Notes: generated by a model from the letters alone, not told the origin. A stretch of DNA of 64,000 nt from Streptomyces sparsogenes (GCF_001704635.1 NZ_MAXF01000096.1:1-64000), one strand, 5' to 3'; positions 1 through 9,194 are shown, numbered from the stretch's first letter. Numbers and translations are program-made.

Positions 1-1
1 G

Positions 2-1495
2 GGCGCAGCAAGCATCATCGTCAACGGCGTCAACTACTTCAGCCATGAGCTGGAGGCCGTGCTGGAGCAGCTCGACGGCGTGGCCGGCGGCTATGTCGCG
101 GCCTTCCCCACCCGGCGGCCCGGCAGCGACACCGAGCAGCTGGTCGTCGCGGTCGCCCCCGAGACGGCCGAGGACGACGAGGCGGGCCTGTACCGACTGC
201 TCACCGCCGTGCGCTCCACCGTGGTGATGCACTGGGGGTTCCGGCCCTCCCTCATCCTGCCGCTGCCCAAGGAGGCGTTCCCCAAGACCAGCCTGGGCAA
301 GACGCTGCGCCAGCGGATGCGGACGCGCCTGGAGTCCGGCGGCTTCGACGAGGTCATCGCGCGCGTCGCCGAGCTGACCACCCGCAGGCTCGGCGGGTAC
401 TCGGCGCCTGAGGGCGAGCGGGAGCGGGTGCTCGCCGAGATCTACGCCGAGATGTTCGAGCTGGCCCCGGACGAGGTCAGCGTCACCGCGAGCTTCTTCG
501 ACCTGGGCGGGACCTCGCTGGACATCCTGCGGCTGCGACGCCAGGTGGCACGCCGCCTGGGCGTCGCGGACCTGCCGGTCATCACCGTGCTCACCGCCCC
601 CTCGGTGCGGCAGCTCGCCGCCCGGCTCGGCGAGGGCGGCACGCCCACCGCCCGGGCGTACGACCCGGTCGTCCCGCTGCAACCCCGTGGTGACAAGACG
701 CCGCTGTTCTGTGTCCACCCGGGGGTCGGCGAGGTCCTGGTCTTCGTCAACCTCGCCAAGTACTTCGTCGGCGACCGGCCCTTCTACGCCCTGCGCGCCC
801 GGGGGTTCAACGAGGGCGAGAAGCCGTTCGAGAGCTTCGAGGAGATGGTCGGCACCTACGTCGACGCCATCCGCGCCACCCAGCCGCACGGCCCGTACGC
901 GGTCGCCGGCTACTCGTACGGCGGCGCGGTGGCCTTCGAGATCGCCAAGGCGCTGGAGGCCCAGGGCGAGCGCGTCGACTTCGTCGGGAGCTTCAACCTG
1001 CCCCCGCATATCAAGTACCGCATGGACGAGCTGGACTTCGTCGAGACCGCCACCAACCTGGCCTTCTTCCTCGACCTGATCAACAAGAAGCAGTCCCTCG
1101 ACCTCCCCGGGCAACTGCGCGGGCTGCCCAAGGAGGAGCAGCTCGCGCACCTCCTGGAGATCGCCCCGCCCGGCCGGCTGGCCGAGCTGGACCTGGACCT
1201 GGCCAAGTTCACCGCCTGGGCCGAGCTGGCGGGCGGGCTCACCGATCTCGGCCGCACCTACACGCCCACCGGCACCACCCGGTCGATGACCGTCTTCTAC
1301 GCCATCCCCCTGCGCGGCACCAAGGAGGACTGGCTGAACAACGAGCTGCGCAGGTGGGACGAGCACACCACCGAGGCCAACCGCTACATCGACGTGCCGG
1401 GCGAGCACTACACCCTGATGGGGCCCCAGCACGTCGCGGCCTTCCAGGCCATCCTGCGCCGGGAACTCGACCGCGCGCTGGGCGACGGCAAGTAG
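2..1495 (+). CDS. AMP-ligase / ACP / thioesterase synthetase, 3' part
   Basis: The frame is open from the window edge, so this is the C-terminal part of a larger protein. It opens inside an adenylate-forming (ANL) domain: the motif IIVNGVNYFSHELE is read before position 59, and the catalytic lysine motif PKTSLGK lies near bases 275-300. An acyl carrier domain follows, with DLGGTSLDIL; its phosphopantetheine serine is the codon at 515-517. The last third is an alpha/beta-hydrolase thioesterase with the nucleophile motif GYSYGG near base 910 and a late His in GEHYTLMG. The order A-T-TE is that of NRPS-like or FAAL-type enzymes that activate one acid, tether it and release it. The substrate cannot be read from the fragment. 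The dehydrogenase and NTF2 genes that follow are probably tailoring partners. Confidence 0.88.
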   Translation, partial: GAASIIVNGVNYFSHELEAVLEQLDGVAGGYVAAFPTRRPGSDTEQLVVAVAPETAEDDEAGLYRLLTAVRSTVVMHWGFRPSLILPLPKEAFPKTSLGKTLRQRMRTRLESGGFDEVIARVAELTTRRLGGYSAPEGERERVLAEIYAEMFELAPDEVSVTASFFDLGGTSLDILRLRRQVARRLGVADLPVITVLTAPSVRQLAARLGEGGTPTARAYDPVVPLQPRGDKTPLFCVHPGVGEVLVFVNLAKYFVGDRPFYALRARGFNEGEKPFESFEEMVGTYVDAIRATQPHGPYAVAGYSYGGAVAFEIAKALEAQGERVDFVGSFNLPPHIKYRMDELDFVETATNLAFFLDLINKKQSLDLPGQLRGLPKEEQLAHLLEIAPPGRLAELDLDLAKFTAWAELAGGLTDLGRTYTPTGTTRSMTVFYAIPLRGTKEDWLNNELRRWDEHTTEANRYIDVPGEHYTLMGPQHVAAFQAILRRELDRALGDGK

Positions 1496-1549
1496 GCGTG
1501 CGTGCAAGGCGAGCGAGGCGTGCACGGCGAGCAAGAGGAGAAGAGCAGG

Positions 1550-2503
1550 TTGGAAGGCAAGAAGATCCTGGTCACCGGCGGCAGCGGACAGGTCGGCCGC
1601 CCGGTCGCCGAGGCCCTGGCCGAGCACAACGAGGTGTGGTGCCTGGGCCGGTTCGGCACCCCGGGCGTCGAGGAGGAGCTGACCGCCCGCGGGATCAGGA
1701 CGTACCGCTGGGACATGAACGACCTCGGCGGGGCCGCGTACGAGGGGCTCCCCGACGACTTCACCCACGTCATCCACTCGGCGGTGCGGCGCGGCGAGGA
1801 CGGTGACTTCAACGCCGCGATCGAGGTCAACTCCGTCGCCTCCGGCCGGCTGATGAGCCACTGCCGCGGCGCGGAGGCGTTCCTGTACGTCTCCACGGGC
1901 GCGCTCTACAAGCGGCAGACCCTGGACCACGCGTACGCCGAGGACGACCCGGTCGACGGGGTCGCCGACTGGCTGCCCCCCTACCCCGTGGGCAAGATCG
2001 CCGCCGAGGGCACCGTACGGGCCTTCGCGAGCGTGCTGAACCTGCCGACCACCATCGCCCGGCTCAACATCGCGTACGGGCCCGGCGGCTATGGCGGGGT
2101 GCCGATGCTCTACTTCAAGCGGATGCTGGCCGGCGAGCCGATACCGGTGCCGCTGGAGGGCCAGAACTGGTGCTCCCTGCTGCACACCGACGACCTGGTC
2201 GACCAGGTGCCCAAGCTGTGGGCGGCCGCGTCGGTGCCCGCCACGCTGGTCAACTGGGGCGGCGACGAGCCGGTCGGCATGACCGACTGCGTCCGCTACC
2301 TGGAGGAGCTCAGCGGCGTCGAGGCCAAGCTGGTGCCCAGCGAGGTCACCCGGGAGACCTACCAGTTCGACCCCGCGCGGCGGCTGGAGATCACCGGCCC
2401 CTGCCGGGTGCCGTGGCGCGAGGGGGTGCGGCAGACCCTCGAGGCGCTGTACCCCGAGCACGTCAAGCCGCGCCCGGCCGGGCCCGCCGCGCCCGTCGCC
2501 TGA
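1550..2503 (+). CDS. NAD-dependent epimerase/dehydratase (extended SDR)
   Basis: This is a 317-residue extended short-chain dehydrogenase/reductase. The nucleotide-binding motif GGSGQVG sits at about residues 10-16. The catalytic Ser lies in YVSTGALY (about 115) and the YxxxK motif is YPVGK (Y145/K149). I place the start at the TTG at 1550 because an AGGAG site lies 9 nt upstream and the Rossmann strand begins at once. A GTG at 1502 is in frame but lacks a good ribosome site. The gene follows the synthetase by 54 bp and is presumably in the same operon, reducing, epimerising or dehydrating the bound or released product. Family assignment is firm; the substrate is unknown. Confidence 0.88.
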   Translation: MEGKKILVTGGSGQVGRPVAEALAEHNEVWCLGRFGTPGVEEELTARGIRTYRWDMNDLGGAAYEGLPDDFTHVIHSAVRRGEDGDFNAAIEVNSVASGRLMSHCRGAEAFLYVSTGALYKRQTLDHAYAEDDPVDGVADWLPPYPVGKIAAEGTVRAFASVLNLPTTIARLNIAYGPGGYGGVPMLYFKRMLAGEPIPVPLEGQNWCSLLHTDDLVDQVPKLWAAASVPATLVNWGGDEPVGMTDCVRYLEELSGVEAKLVPSEVTRETYQFDPARRLEITGPCRVPWREGVRQTLEALYPEHVKPRPAGPAAPVA

Positions 2504-2560
2504 CCCCCCTGCCTGACCCCCCGCCTGATCCGCTGCCTGATGCGAGGAGATACGACAACC

Positions 2561-2959
2561 GTGGCGTCACAGAACATCGAGGCCATCCGGGCGTGCTACG
2601 CGGGCTTCCGCGACCGGGACGTCGAAGGGATCCTCTCCGGGATGCACCCCGACGTGGAGTGGGTGCACCCGGACGGGATGGCCAAGTACGGCCTCGGCGG
2701 CACCAAGCTCGGCCATGCGGGGATCAAGGAGTTCCTCGCGCACGTCCCGAGCGTGCTCGGCGGGATGAGGCTCAACCCCCGGGAGTTCATCGAGCAGGGC
2801 GACCGGGTCGTGGTCTTCGGCACCCGCGAGGTGACCTCCCGCACCGGCACCACCGCGACCCTGGACTTCGTCCACTCCTGGACGATGCGGGACGGCAAGG
2901 CGACGAGGATGGAGGACATCTTCGACACCGTCGCGTTCCATGAACTGATCGAGAGCTGA
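2561..2959 (+). CDS. SnoaL/NTF2-fold protein
   Basis: This 132-residue protein has the SnoaL-like/NTF2 cone fold pattern: an N-terminal helix with CYAGFRDRDVEGIL, then HPDVEWVHPDG, a mid-protein FIEQGDRVVVFG strand pair, and a final HSWTMRDGKATRMEDIFDT strand pair. Members are small cyclases, isomerases or hydrolases acting on polyketide-type substrates, or simple ligand binders. The GTG at 2561 is chosen because GAGGAGA lies 10 nt upstream; the ATG at 2540 lies in front of that site. It is the third gene of the left-edge operon and is followed by a strong hairpin terminator, so it probably ends the transcription unit. Confidence 0.82.
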   Translation: MASQNIEAIRACYAGFRDRDVEGILSGMHPDVEWVHPDGMAKYGLGGTKLGHAGIKEFLAHVPSVLGGMRLNPREFIEQGDRVVVFGTREVTSRTGTTATLDFVHSWTMRDGKATRMEDIFDTVAFHELIES

Positions 2960-2973
2960 GCCGCGGCAACGAG

Positions 2974-3009
2974 GAGCGCCTGTGCCCCGCCGTCGGGGCA
3001 CAGGCGCTC
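2974..3009. terminator. 15-bp perfect stem, bidirectional terminator
   Basis: A perfect 15-bp inverted repeat (GAGCGCCTGTGCCCC and its complement) encloses a 6-nt loop. It lies between the convergent NTF2-fold gene and the nitroreductase gene. There is no U-tract, which is common for high-GC actinomycete terminators. It can serve both strands. Confidence 0.8.
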
Positions 3010-3030
3010 CGTATGTGGTGCAGGGCCGGG

Positions 3031-3651
3031 TCAGACCGTGGTGACGACCTCGTCGTACTCCAGGCGCGGCAGCCGGCCCATCCAGGCGTCGGGCCCCGGC
3101 TTGCCGATGTTGACGACGCACAGCGCCTGGTGCCGGCCGTCCTTGAAGAACTCCTTCGACACCGCCTCGTGGTCGAAGCCGATCATCGGCCCGGCGGCCA
3201 GCCCCGCCGCCCGCACGCCCAGGATGAAGTAGCCCACCTGAAGAGCCGTGTTGAACCGCGCGGACCCCTCGCGGACGCCCGGGTCGGCGAAGATGTCCTG
3301 CGGGTTCTCCATGAACGGGACCAGCCGGGGCAGCTCCTCGTGGAAGTCCAGGTCCGCCGCGAGGACCGCCACCAGCGGCGCCTTCGCCGTCTTCTCCTGG
3401 TTGCGCCCCGTCATGTGCGACACCAGCCGGGCGCGGGCCTCCTCCGAGCGCACCAGGACCACGCGCAGCGGCTGCTGGTTCATCGAGGTGGGCGCGTACT
3501 TGACCAGTTCGTAGATGGCGCGGACCTGCTCGTCCGTGACCGGCTCGTCGGTGAACGTGTTGGCCGTACGGGCCTCCAGGAACAGCTGGTTCTGCGCCTC
3601 CGGCGCCAGGGTGAGGTGGCGCAGGACGTCGCTGTTCTCCGGTGCGCTCAT
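3031..3651 (-). CDS. Nitroreductase family FMN oxidoreductase (RutE/HadB-like)
   Basis: This 206-residue protein belongs to the nitroreductase superfamily, most like the RutE/malonic-semialdehyde-reductase branch. It has the early RTANTFTDEPVTDEQV segment, then APTSMNQQPLRVVLVRS, where the SxxNxQP pattern contacts FMN. The late segments VGYFILGVRAAGLAAGPM and NIGKPGPDAWMGRLPR are typical of the family. It would use FMN and NAD(P)H to reduce a nitro, quinone or aldehyde substrate. The ATG is preceded on the minus strand by GAGGAGAGAG. It is transcribed away from the TetR gene, with a palindromic operator candidate between them, so it is the likely TetR target. Confidence 0.88.
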   Translation of the reverse strand: MSAPENSDVLRHLTLAPEAQNQLFLEARTANTFTDEPVTDEQVRAIYELVKYAPTSMNQQPLRVVLVRSEEARARLVSHMTGRNQEKTAKAPLVAVLAADLDFHEELPRLVPFMENPQDIFADPGVREGSARFNTALQVGYFILGVRAAGLAAGPMIGFDHEAVSKEFFKDGRHQALCVVNIGKPGPDAWMGRLPRLEYDEVVTTV

Positions 3652-3696
3652 GGAGCTCTCTCCTCGGGGGTGGGCCTTGGGGCCTTAATTAATTGG

Positions 3697-3716
3697 ACTG
3701 GACCGACTAGTCCAGT
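3697..3716. promoter_or_regulatory. Inverted repeat, candidate TetR operator
   Basis: ACTGGAC and GTCCAGT form 7-bp perfect arms around a 6-bp spacer in the divergent gap between the nitroreductase and TetR genes. An AT-rich TTAATTAATT run directly to its left could be the -10 region for the leftward gene. Position and symmetry suggest the operator of the adjacent TetR repressor. Confidence 0.55.
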
Positions 3717-3786
3717 GCGGTGAAGGAAGGCTAGACTCGCAAGTCCATTGGGGGCAAGAGCGCATCGCAGTCAGGAGGTCGCAGCC

Positions 3787-4518
3787 TTGCGGACGGACAG
3801 CGTGCCGCGGCGCGGCGCGGTGGGCCGGCCGGCGGGCCCTCAGCCCGCCAAGCGCCAGGCCATATTGGAGGCGGCCGTCGCCGTCTTCCTGCGCGAGGGA
3901 TACACCCGGGCGAGCGTGGACGTCATAGCCGACGAGGCCCGCGTGTCCAAACAGACCGTCTACAACCACTTCGGCGACAAGCAGCGGCTGTTCCTCGCGG
4001 CCGTCGAGGGCGAACGGGAGCGGGTCGCCGCCCACTTCACCCCCGACCTCGAACCCGATCTCGAACCCGACACCGACGCCCAACCCGATCCCGACCCTGG
4101 CTCCGGCCCCGGTCACGGCTCAGGCCCCGGAGGCGGGGCCGGGGGAGCGGGGGATGTCCGGGCCGCCCTCGTCGTCTTCGGCCACCGGGTGCTCCGGGTG
4201 CTGCTCGACGAGCGCGCCTCCGCCCTGCGCCGGCTGGTCATCTCCGAGGTGGCCCGCCACCCCTCGCTGCGCCCCGCCTGCGCGGACGGCGAACCCCAGC
4301 AGCTCGTGTCCCACCTCGTCGCCCTCCTCACCCGCCGCACCGAGCGCGGCGAGCTGGACGTCGACGACCCGGCCACCGTGGCCCGCCAGTTCGTCGCCCT
4401 GCTCGTCCAGCAGGGCCTGCACCAGTCGATGTACGGCACCCGCCCGCTCCCCGGGCACGAAGCCGCGGCCATCTGCGAGAAGGCCGCCGACCTGTTCGTA
4501 CGCGCGTACCGCAGGTGA
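3787..4518 (+). CDS. TetR family transcriptional regulator
   Basis: This is a 243-residue TetR-type repressor. The DNA-binding domain is clear: ILEAAVAVFLREGYT, then VDVIADEARVSKQTVYNHFG, the usual second and recognition helices. A low-complexity insert rich in Asp, Pro and Gly (about residues 80-116) separates it from the helical ligand-binding part and is unusual for the family. The TTG at 3787 is preferred because AGGAGG lies 8 nt upstream; an upstream TTG at 3748 has no such site. It diverges from the nitroreductase across a 7-bp inverted repeat, so autoregulation and control of the reductase are likely. The SARP gene starts 22 bp downstream. Confidence 0.88.
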   Translation: MRTDSVPRRGAVGRPAGPQPAKRQAILEAAVAVFLREGYTRASVDVIADEARVSKQTVYNHFGDKQRLFLAAVEGERERVAAHFTPDLEPDLEPDTDAQPDPDPGSGPGHGSGPGGGAGGAGDVRAALVVFGHRVLRVLLDERASALRRLVISEVARHPSLRPACADGEPQQLVSHLVALLTRRTERGELDVDDPATVARQFVALLVQQGLHQSMYGTRPLPGHEAAAICEKAADLFVRAYRR

Positions 4519-4540
4519 AGTGTGAGGAGGTGCACCACCC

Positions 4541-5356
4541 ATGGACGTGAGCGTCCTCGGGCCGCTGACCCTGCGCCAGGGCGACCAGTCGGCGGTGCCC
4601 AGCGCGATGAAGCCGCGCAAGGTCCTGTCCCTGCTGCTGCTCCACGACGGCCGGATGGTGCCCGTACAGTCCCTGATGGCCGAGCTGTGGGGGGAGGGGC
4701 CGCCGCGCACCGGGCTGACCACGCTCCAGACCTACGTCCTGCACCTGCGCAAGCTGCTCGCCCAGGCGCTCGGCGTCCCCCCGGCCGCGGTCGCCCGGGA
4801 CGTCCTCCAGACCAGGCCCGGCGGCTACGCCCTGGTGCTGCGCTACGGCCAGCTCGACGTGCACCGCTACCGCGACCTCGTCGCCGCCGGGGAACACGCC
4901 CTGGAGGTCGGCGACGAGCGGGCCGCGGACGCGGCGTTCCGGCGGGCGCTGTCGATCTGGCAGGGGCCGGCCCTGGTCGACGTCACGCCGCACGGGCGTC
5001 CCCTTCAGGCCGAGGTCGCGCGCCTCGAACAGTCCCGGCTCACGGTCACCGAGCGCAGCATCGAGACCCGGCTGCGGCTCGGCGGCCACCAGGAGGCGCT
5101 GAGCGACCTGGCCTCCCTCGTCGTCGAGCACCGCTTCCACGAGGGCATGCACGGCCAGTACATGCTCGCCCTGCACCGCTCCGGCCAGCGCACCCGTGCG
5201 CTCGCGGTCTACCAGCGGCTGCGGCTCGCCATGACGGAGGAGCTGGGGCTCGAACCGTCCGCCAAGCTGCAGCGCCTTCAGCAGGCCGTGCTGGCCTCCG
5301 ACCCCCGGCTGGACTACGAGGCGGGCGCGCCGGGGCGGGGGCCGGTGGTGGCGTGA
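4541..5356 (+). CDS. SARP (BTAD) family transcriptional activator
   Basis: This 271-residue protein has the architecture of Streptomyces antibiotic regulatory proteins. It opens with a winged-helix OmpR-type DNA-binding domain (VSVLGPLTLR, KPRKVLSLLLLHDGRMVPV, TLQTYVLHLRKLL). A bacterial transcriptional activation domain of TPR-like helices follows (YRDLVAAGEHAL, LSIWQGPAL, LALHRSGQRTRALAVYQRLR, EELGLEPSAKLQRL). GAGGAGG lies 10 nt before the ATG. SARPs bind tandem repeats near -35 of biosynthetic promoters, so this is the likely activator of the cluster at the left edge. Its TGA overlaps the GTG of the next frame by 4 bp. Confidence 0.92.
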   Translation: MDVSVLGPLTLRQGDQSAVPSAMKPRKVLSLLLLHDGRMVPVQSLMAELWGEGPPRTGLTTLQTYVLHLRKLLAQALGVPPAAVARDVLQTRPGGYALVLRYGQLDVHRYRDLVAAGEHALEVGDERAADAAFRRALSIWQGPALVDVTPHGRPLQAEVARLEQSRLTVTERSIETRLRLGGHQEALSDLASLVVEHRFHEGMHGQYMLALHRSGQRTRALAVYQRLRLAMTEELGLEPSAKLQRLQQAVLASDPRLDYEAGAPGRGPVVA

Positions 5357-6409
5357 GGCACCAGGGCGACAGGCCGCGTGGCGGAGGGCCGGGCGGCCCC
5401 GGTGTCGTGGACCCCGCGCACGGCGTCCACGCCGGCCTGATCCCGGACGCCGCGCTGACCGTGTGCCGGCTGCGCGCCGGACACGACGAGCTGACACGGC
5501 GGCTCCTCGGGCGCGCGGGATCGACGGTGGCCCTGGCGGACGCGCTGCGGAACGCCGAGGCCATGGACGCGGGCGATCGCGCGGACGGGTGCGTGGACAC
5601 CAGCGGCCTTTCGGTGGCCGAGGTGGTGGAGCGGGTGCGGGAGGAGACCGGCGGGTGGCCCGCCCTCCCGACCACCGAAAAGCCCTCCCGGGCCTCGTTC
5701 CCGGACCTTTCCCCGGGCCCGTCTCCGGACCTCTCCCCGGACCCGTCTCCGCTGACCTCCCCGGTGCCGGTGCCGGTGCCGGCGCCGCTGACCTCCCCGG
5801 CACCGGACGCGGGCTCGGCGAGCGCCGCCGGCGGCTCGGTGCTGTGGCTGTGCGGGGCGACCGGCGTGGGGAAGTCGACGGTCGGCTTCCAGCTCTTCCG
5901 GAAGGCCCTGGGCGACGGCCGTACGGCGGCGTACCTCGACCTCGACCAGATCGGCTTCTGCGGCCCCACCCCGGCCGACGACCCCCGCAACCACCGGGTG
6001 AAGTCCCGCAACCTGGCCGTCCTGTGGGCGGGCGTACCGCGCGGTGGGGGCCCGGTGCCTCACCGTGGTCGGCCATGTCGAGGACGAGTCCGTACTCCAG
6101 GCGTACACGGACGCGCTCGCCCCGGCCACCGTGACCCTCTGCCGACTGCACGCCGGGCGTGAGGAGTTGACGCGCCGGATCCTCGGCCGTGGGCGGGGCG
6201 GCAGCTGGCCGCAGCCGGGCGACCCGTTGCGGGGGCGGCCCGCCGAGCGGCTGCTCCAAGCGGCCGACGCGGCGGTGGCCGACGCCGCCGCCCTGGAGCG
6301 GGCGGCCCTGGGCAGCCGCGTCGACACCGACGGGCGCACCGTGGAAGAGGTCGCGGAAGAGGTCGCCGAGGCGGTCGCGATCCGAGCCCCCTGGCCGCCC
6401 CTTACCTAA
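5353..6409 (+). pseudogene. P-loop ATPase/kinase-like gene with frameshift and partial duplication
   Basis: Translation starts at a GTG overlapping the SARP stop. It first reads a C-terminal kinase-like half without a P-loop (ALTVCRLRAGHDELTRRLLG), then a Pro/Ser-rich linker. A full P-loop domain follows: LWLCGATGVGKST, YLDLDQIGFCGP, HRVKSRNLAVLWA. That frame then runs off into arginine-rich nonsense. The family continuation (YRAVGARCLTVVGHVEDE, CRLHAGREELTRRILGR) resumes one frame over from position 6035 to the TAA at 6407. Dropping a single G at 6031-6034 restores a continuous protein. The two CRL-AG-ELTRR segments are homologous, so the first looks like the remnant of a tandem domain. This is either a decayed gene or a sequencing error. 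Confidence 0.6.
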
Positions 6410-6496
6410 CTGCGGCCGCCCATCGTGGGCGTGCTAGCTTCACCGGCAATCGCTTTATGCGATCTGCCACTTGGTAACTGTGCCACGGGGGAATTC

Positions 6497-6604
6497 ATGC
6501 CTGCTCGTCCCGTTCATTCCCTATCCGTAAGACATATCGCTCCGGGCTCGCGTCTCGGCATATCGCTGAAGGGGGAATCATGCTCACGTACCACCAGGTC
6601 ATGA
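6497..6604 (+). CDS. Possible 35-residue leader ORF
   Basis: An ATG with GGGGGAATTC directly in front opens a 35-codon frame in the leader of the DUF6571 gene. Its TGA lies 22 nt past the next start, so the two frames overlap. The product is basic and shows no domain. It may be a translated leader that couples to the large downstream gene, or chance. Confidence 0.2.
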   Translation: MPARPVHSLSVRHIAPGSRLGISLKGESCSRTTRS

Positions 6605-8802
6605 CCATCGATCTGTCCCTCCTCGAGACCGCCGCCAAGCAGTGGGACGAGGCGGCCAAGAAGTTCGAGGCGGTGCGGAAGGCCTACGACAGCCAGGTCA
6701 AGTCGGTCGGGCTCGACGGGACCTGGAACGGTCAGGCGCTCTTGGTGGCGCGCCCCGACATGCAGAAGACCGGAGAGCAGTTCGGCGCCGCGCCGAAGGA
6801 GGCGCGTGCGATCGCCTCGCTCCTGCGGGACGCGCATACGCAGTTCGTGGAGCTGCGCGGGAAGGTGAAGTCCGCGGTCGCGGACGCGGTGAAGGCCGGG
6901 ATGAAGGTCTCGGAGGAGGGCAGGGCGACGTACGACTTCTCCAAGGTCAGCCAGGAGGAGGCCTTCTCCCTCAAGCACGACCCGGACCTGCACGCCACCG
7001 AGCTTTCATGGACGGAACACATCGCCGCCGCCGTGAAGGCGGTCGATGACGCCGACCAGGGCGTGAAGCTCGCGCTCAAGGCAGCCGCACAGGATCCCGA
7101 CATCTTCGATGGTGCCGTCAACGGGTTCAACGGCGAGGCCGAAGGCGATATCGAGAAGGTCGAGGCCGAGGAGGCGCAGGAACTCTCGACCAAGCTCAAC
7201 TCCGGCGAGAAGCTCAGCGCCAAGGAGATGGCCGAGTACCAGCGGCTGTTCCGGGACAACCAGCACGACAAGACGTTCAGCCAGACCTTCCTGGCGGGCA
7301 TGGGCCCCAAGGGCACCATCGAACTCGCCAACAAGTACTTCGATCTCGCCAAGGGCGACGACAAGGAGAACTTCCGCGCCCTGGAAAAGGGCCTGGCCAC
7401 CACTCTGGCCACCGCTACCAAGTCCCCCTCCGACCCCTTCTACGACAAGTGGCGGGAGGGGCTCAAAAAGGCGGGCGTCGAGAAGTACGACCTGGACGCG
7501 GTGGGCGACAAGATCAGCGTGGGCTACGGGCACGGCCAGCAGGCCCGTGGCTACCAGAGCCTGGTCACCCTCATGAAGCAGGGCGGGGGTTATTCCAGGC
7601 AGTTCCTCTCCGATGTGACCGACGACATGATCGCGGCGGAGCGGAAGGACAAGAACATCTGGGACCTCTACGGAGAGTTCAGCGGCAAGGACGACGGCTG
7701 GTTCGCCAACGACCCCGTCGACGGCGCCCTCGACATCATGAGCCGTGATCCCAAGATCGCCACCTCGTATCTCGACCCGACGTCGGACGGTGGCAACGAC
7801 CGGCTGAAGTACCTGCTGCGGGAACGCGACTGGGACGTCAGGAACACCGTGAACTCGACCGGTAAGGTCGAGATCCCGGGCAACGACGCCCCCGACGCGG
7901 ATGTGCGCAGCGGATTCGGCCGGGCGCTCGAGGTGGCCGCCACGGGTAATGCGCCGGGCACCGACCACGTTCTCGGCTACCACACCGATGCCGAGGCGCG
8001 GGTGATGCGCGAAACCATCAAGGTCCTCGACGACGGCCGGAACGGGGCCCATATTCCCGACCAGCTGCGGAAGCCCCTGGCCCATATGCTCGTCGACTAC
8101 ACGCCCGATGTCCATGAGACATTGAAAGGCCGGGGCCTGTACATGGACAAGGACGACGTGTGGAACGACACGGGTGACCCCAAGGGCGCCCATATGGCCG
8201 TCGGGAAGGACAGCCTGGCCCGCATCCTGCGCGGTGTGGCGGAGGACGGCGACGCGTTTCGCCAGGTGCACGACGCCGAGAAGTTCTACGCCGCAGGGAC
8301 GCTTTCCACGACGGACTTCCAGAAGCCTGACGACCGTGCTGCGGTCATCGAGGAAGCATCGCATGTCTTCGGTGTCTACGACGGCATCGGCGCAGACATC
8401 GTGAGTGACAACAAGGACCACAGAGTGTCCTGGGTCAACCACTTCCAGACGGGGGAATTCGTCGCCACTGGCGGCATGCAGGCCGGTGTCAGCGCCACTG
8501 CGTCCCTGGCAGGAAAGTCCTCTGTCTACGGATTTTCGGCGGACGTCGTCTACCGCATTCTTTACGGGGGCTTCTACGACTGGAAGGAGGACGAGATCGC
8601 CGCGGCGAACGCCAAGGCCGCCAAAATCACCGAGGGCCAGTTCACCCTCGGCCAGCAGCACGTGAACCATATGGTCGCGGGGTGGGCCAAGGAGAACGGA
8701 TACGGTCTGGAGACCGGGCTGTCCAGGCATCTTGTCGGCTCCGGCCAGGAGGAATACGACAGAGGGCGGCGCGAGGCGCTCGACATTTACCTGAAAGGCT
8801 GA
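6580..8802 (+). CDS. DUF6571-type large protein with WXG-like N-terminus
   Basis: This 740-residue protein has no signal peptide or membrane segment. The first 100 residues are helical with a central W-N-G turn (GLDGTWNGQAL, about residues 44-54), as in WXG100/ESX-type proteins. The remainder is a long, charged, mostly helical region resembling actinobacterial DUF6571 proteins (GNDRLKYLLRERDW, LGYHTDAEARVMRE, LAHMLVDYTPDVH). Such proteins are candidate type VII substrates or surface factors, but their role is unknown. The ATG at 6580 has GGGGGA 4-5 nt upstream; an ATG at 6601 is an alternative. No secretion gene is adjacent. Confidence 0.75.
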   Translation: MLTYHQVMTIDLSLLETAAKQWDEAAKKFEAVRKAYDSQVKSVGLDGTWNGQALLVARPDMQKTGEQFGAAPKEARAIASLLRDAHTQFVELRGKVKSAVADAVKAGMKVSEEGRATYDFSKVSQEEAFSLKHDPDLHATELSWTEHIAAAVKAVDDADQGVKLALKAAAQDPDIFDGAVNGFNGEAEGDIEKVEAEEAQELSTKLNSGEKLSAKEMAEYQRLFRDNQHDKTFSQTFLAGMGPKGTIELANKYFDLAKGDDKENFRALEKGLATTLATATKSPSDPFYDKWREGLKKAGVEKYDLDAVGDKISVGYGHGQQARGYQSLVTLMKQGGGYSRQFLSDVTDDMIAAERKDKNIWDLYGEFSGKDDGWFANDPVDGALDIMSRDPKIATSYLDPTSDGGNDRLKYLLRERDWDVRNTVNSTGKVEIPGNDAPDADVRSGFGRALEVAATGNAPGTDHVLGYHTDAEARVMRETIKVLDDGRNGAHIPDQLRKPLAHMLVDYTPDVHETLKGRGLYMDKDDVWNDTGDPKGAHMAVGKDSLARILRGVAEDGDAFRQVHDAEKFYAAGTLSTTDFQKPDDRAAVIEEASHVFGVYDGIGADIVSDNKDHRVSWVNHFQTGEFVATGGMQAGVSATASLAGKSSVYGFSADVVYRILYGGFYDWKEDEIAAANAKAAKITEGQFTLGQQHVNHMVAGWAKENGYGLETGLSRHLVGSGQEEYDRGRREALDIYLKG

Positions 8803-8898
8803 GCCGCGGGCCCGGCGCGTCCCCGCCGAGTGGGGCGAGGGCGCGCAGGGCGGCGTCGACGGCGGTTACGCGTTCCGGATCACTGCCCGGCTGCCCGG

Positions 8899-9081
8899 CT
8901 ACTCGTCCTCGTCCTCGTCGTCGAGCCGGGCCAGCCAGGTCGCGAGCCGCTCCACCGGGACCTCGAAGTCCGGGTTCAGGTCCACGAAGGTGCGCAGCTG
9001 CTCGGCGAGCCACTCAAAGGTGATCTCCTCCTCGCCGCGCCGCTTCTCCAGCTCCTCGATGCCGCGGTCGGTGAAGTACAA
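8899..9081 (-). CDS. DUF6104 family small protein
   Basis: This 60-residue acidic protein begins MYFTDRGIEELEKR and continues with TFEWLAEQLRTFVDLNPDFE and a tail of alternating Asp and Glu. I recognise it as the conserved Streptomyces DUF6104 family, whose function is not known. It stands alone on the minus strand, convergent with the DUF6571 gene and divergent from the PadR-methyltransferase gene. Confidence 0.85.
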   Translation of the reverse strand: MYFTDRGIEELEKRRGEEEITFEWLAEQLRTFVDLNPDFEVPVERLATWLARLDDEDEDE

Positions 9082-9194
9082 GGGGGTGCTCCGGGTCGGG
9101 TCGGTTCGGGTCAGGTCGGGTCGCGTCGGGTCGACGGCCGTACGGGTGCGTACGGGCCCAGGATAGAGCGGCCTGCGGCCTGTTTCCCGAATAC

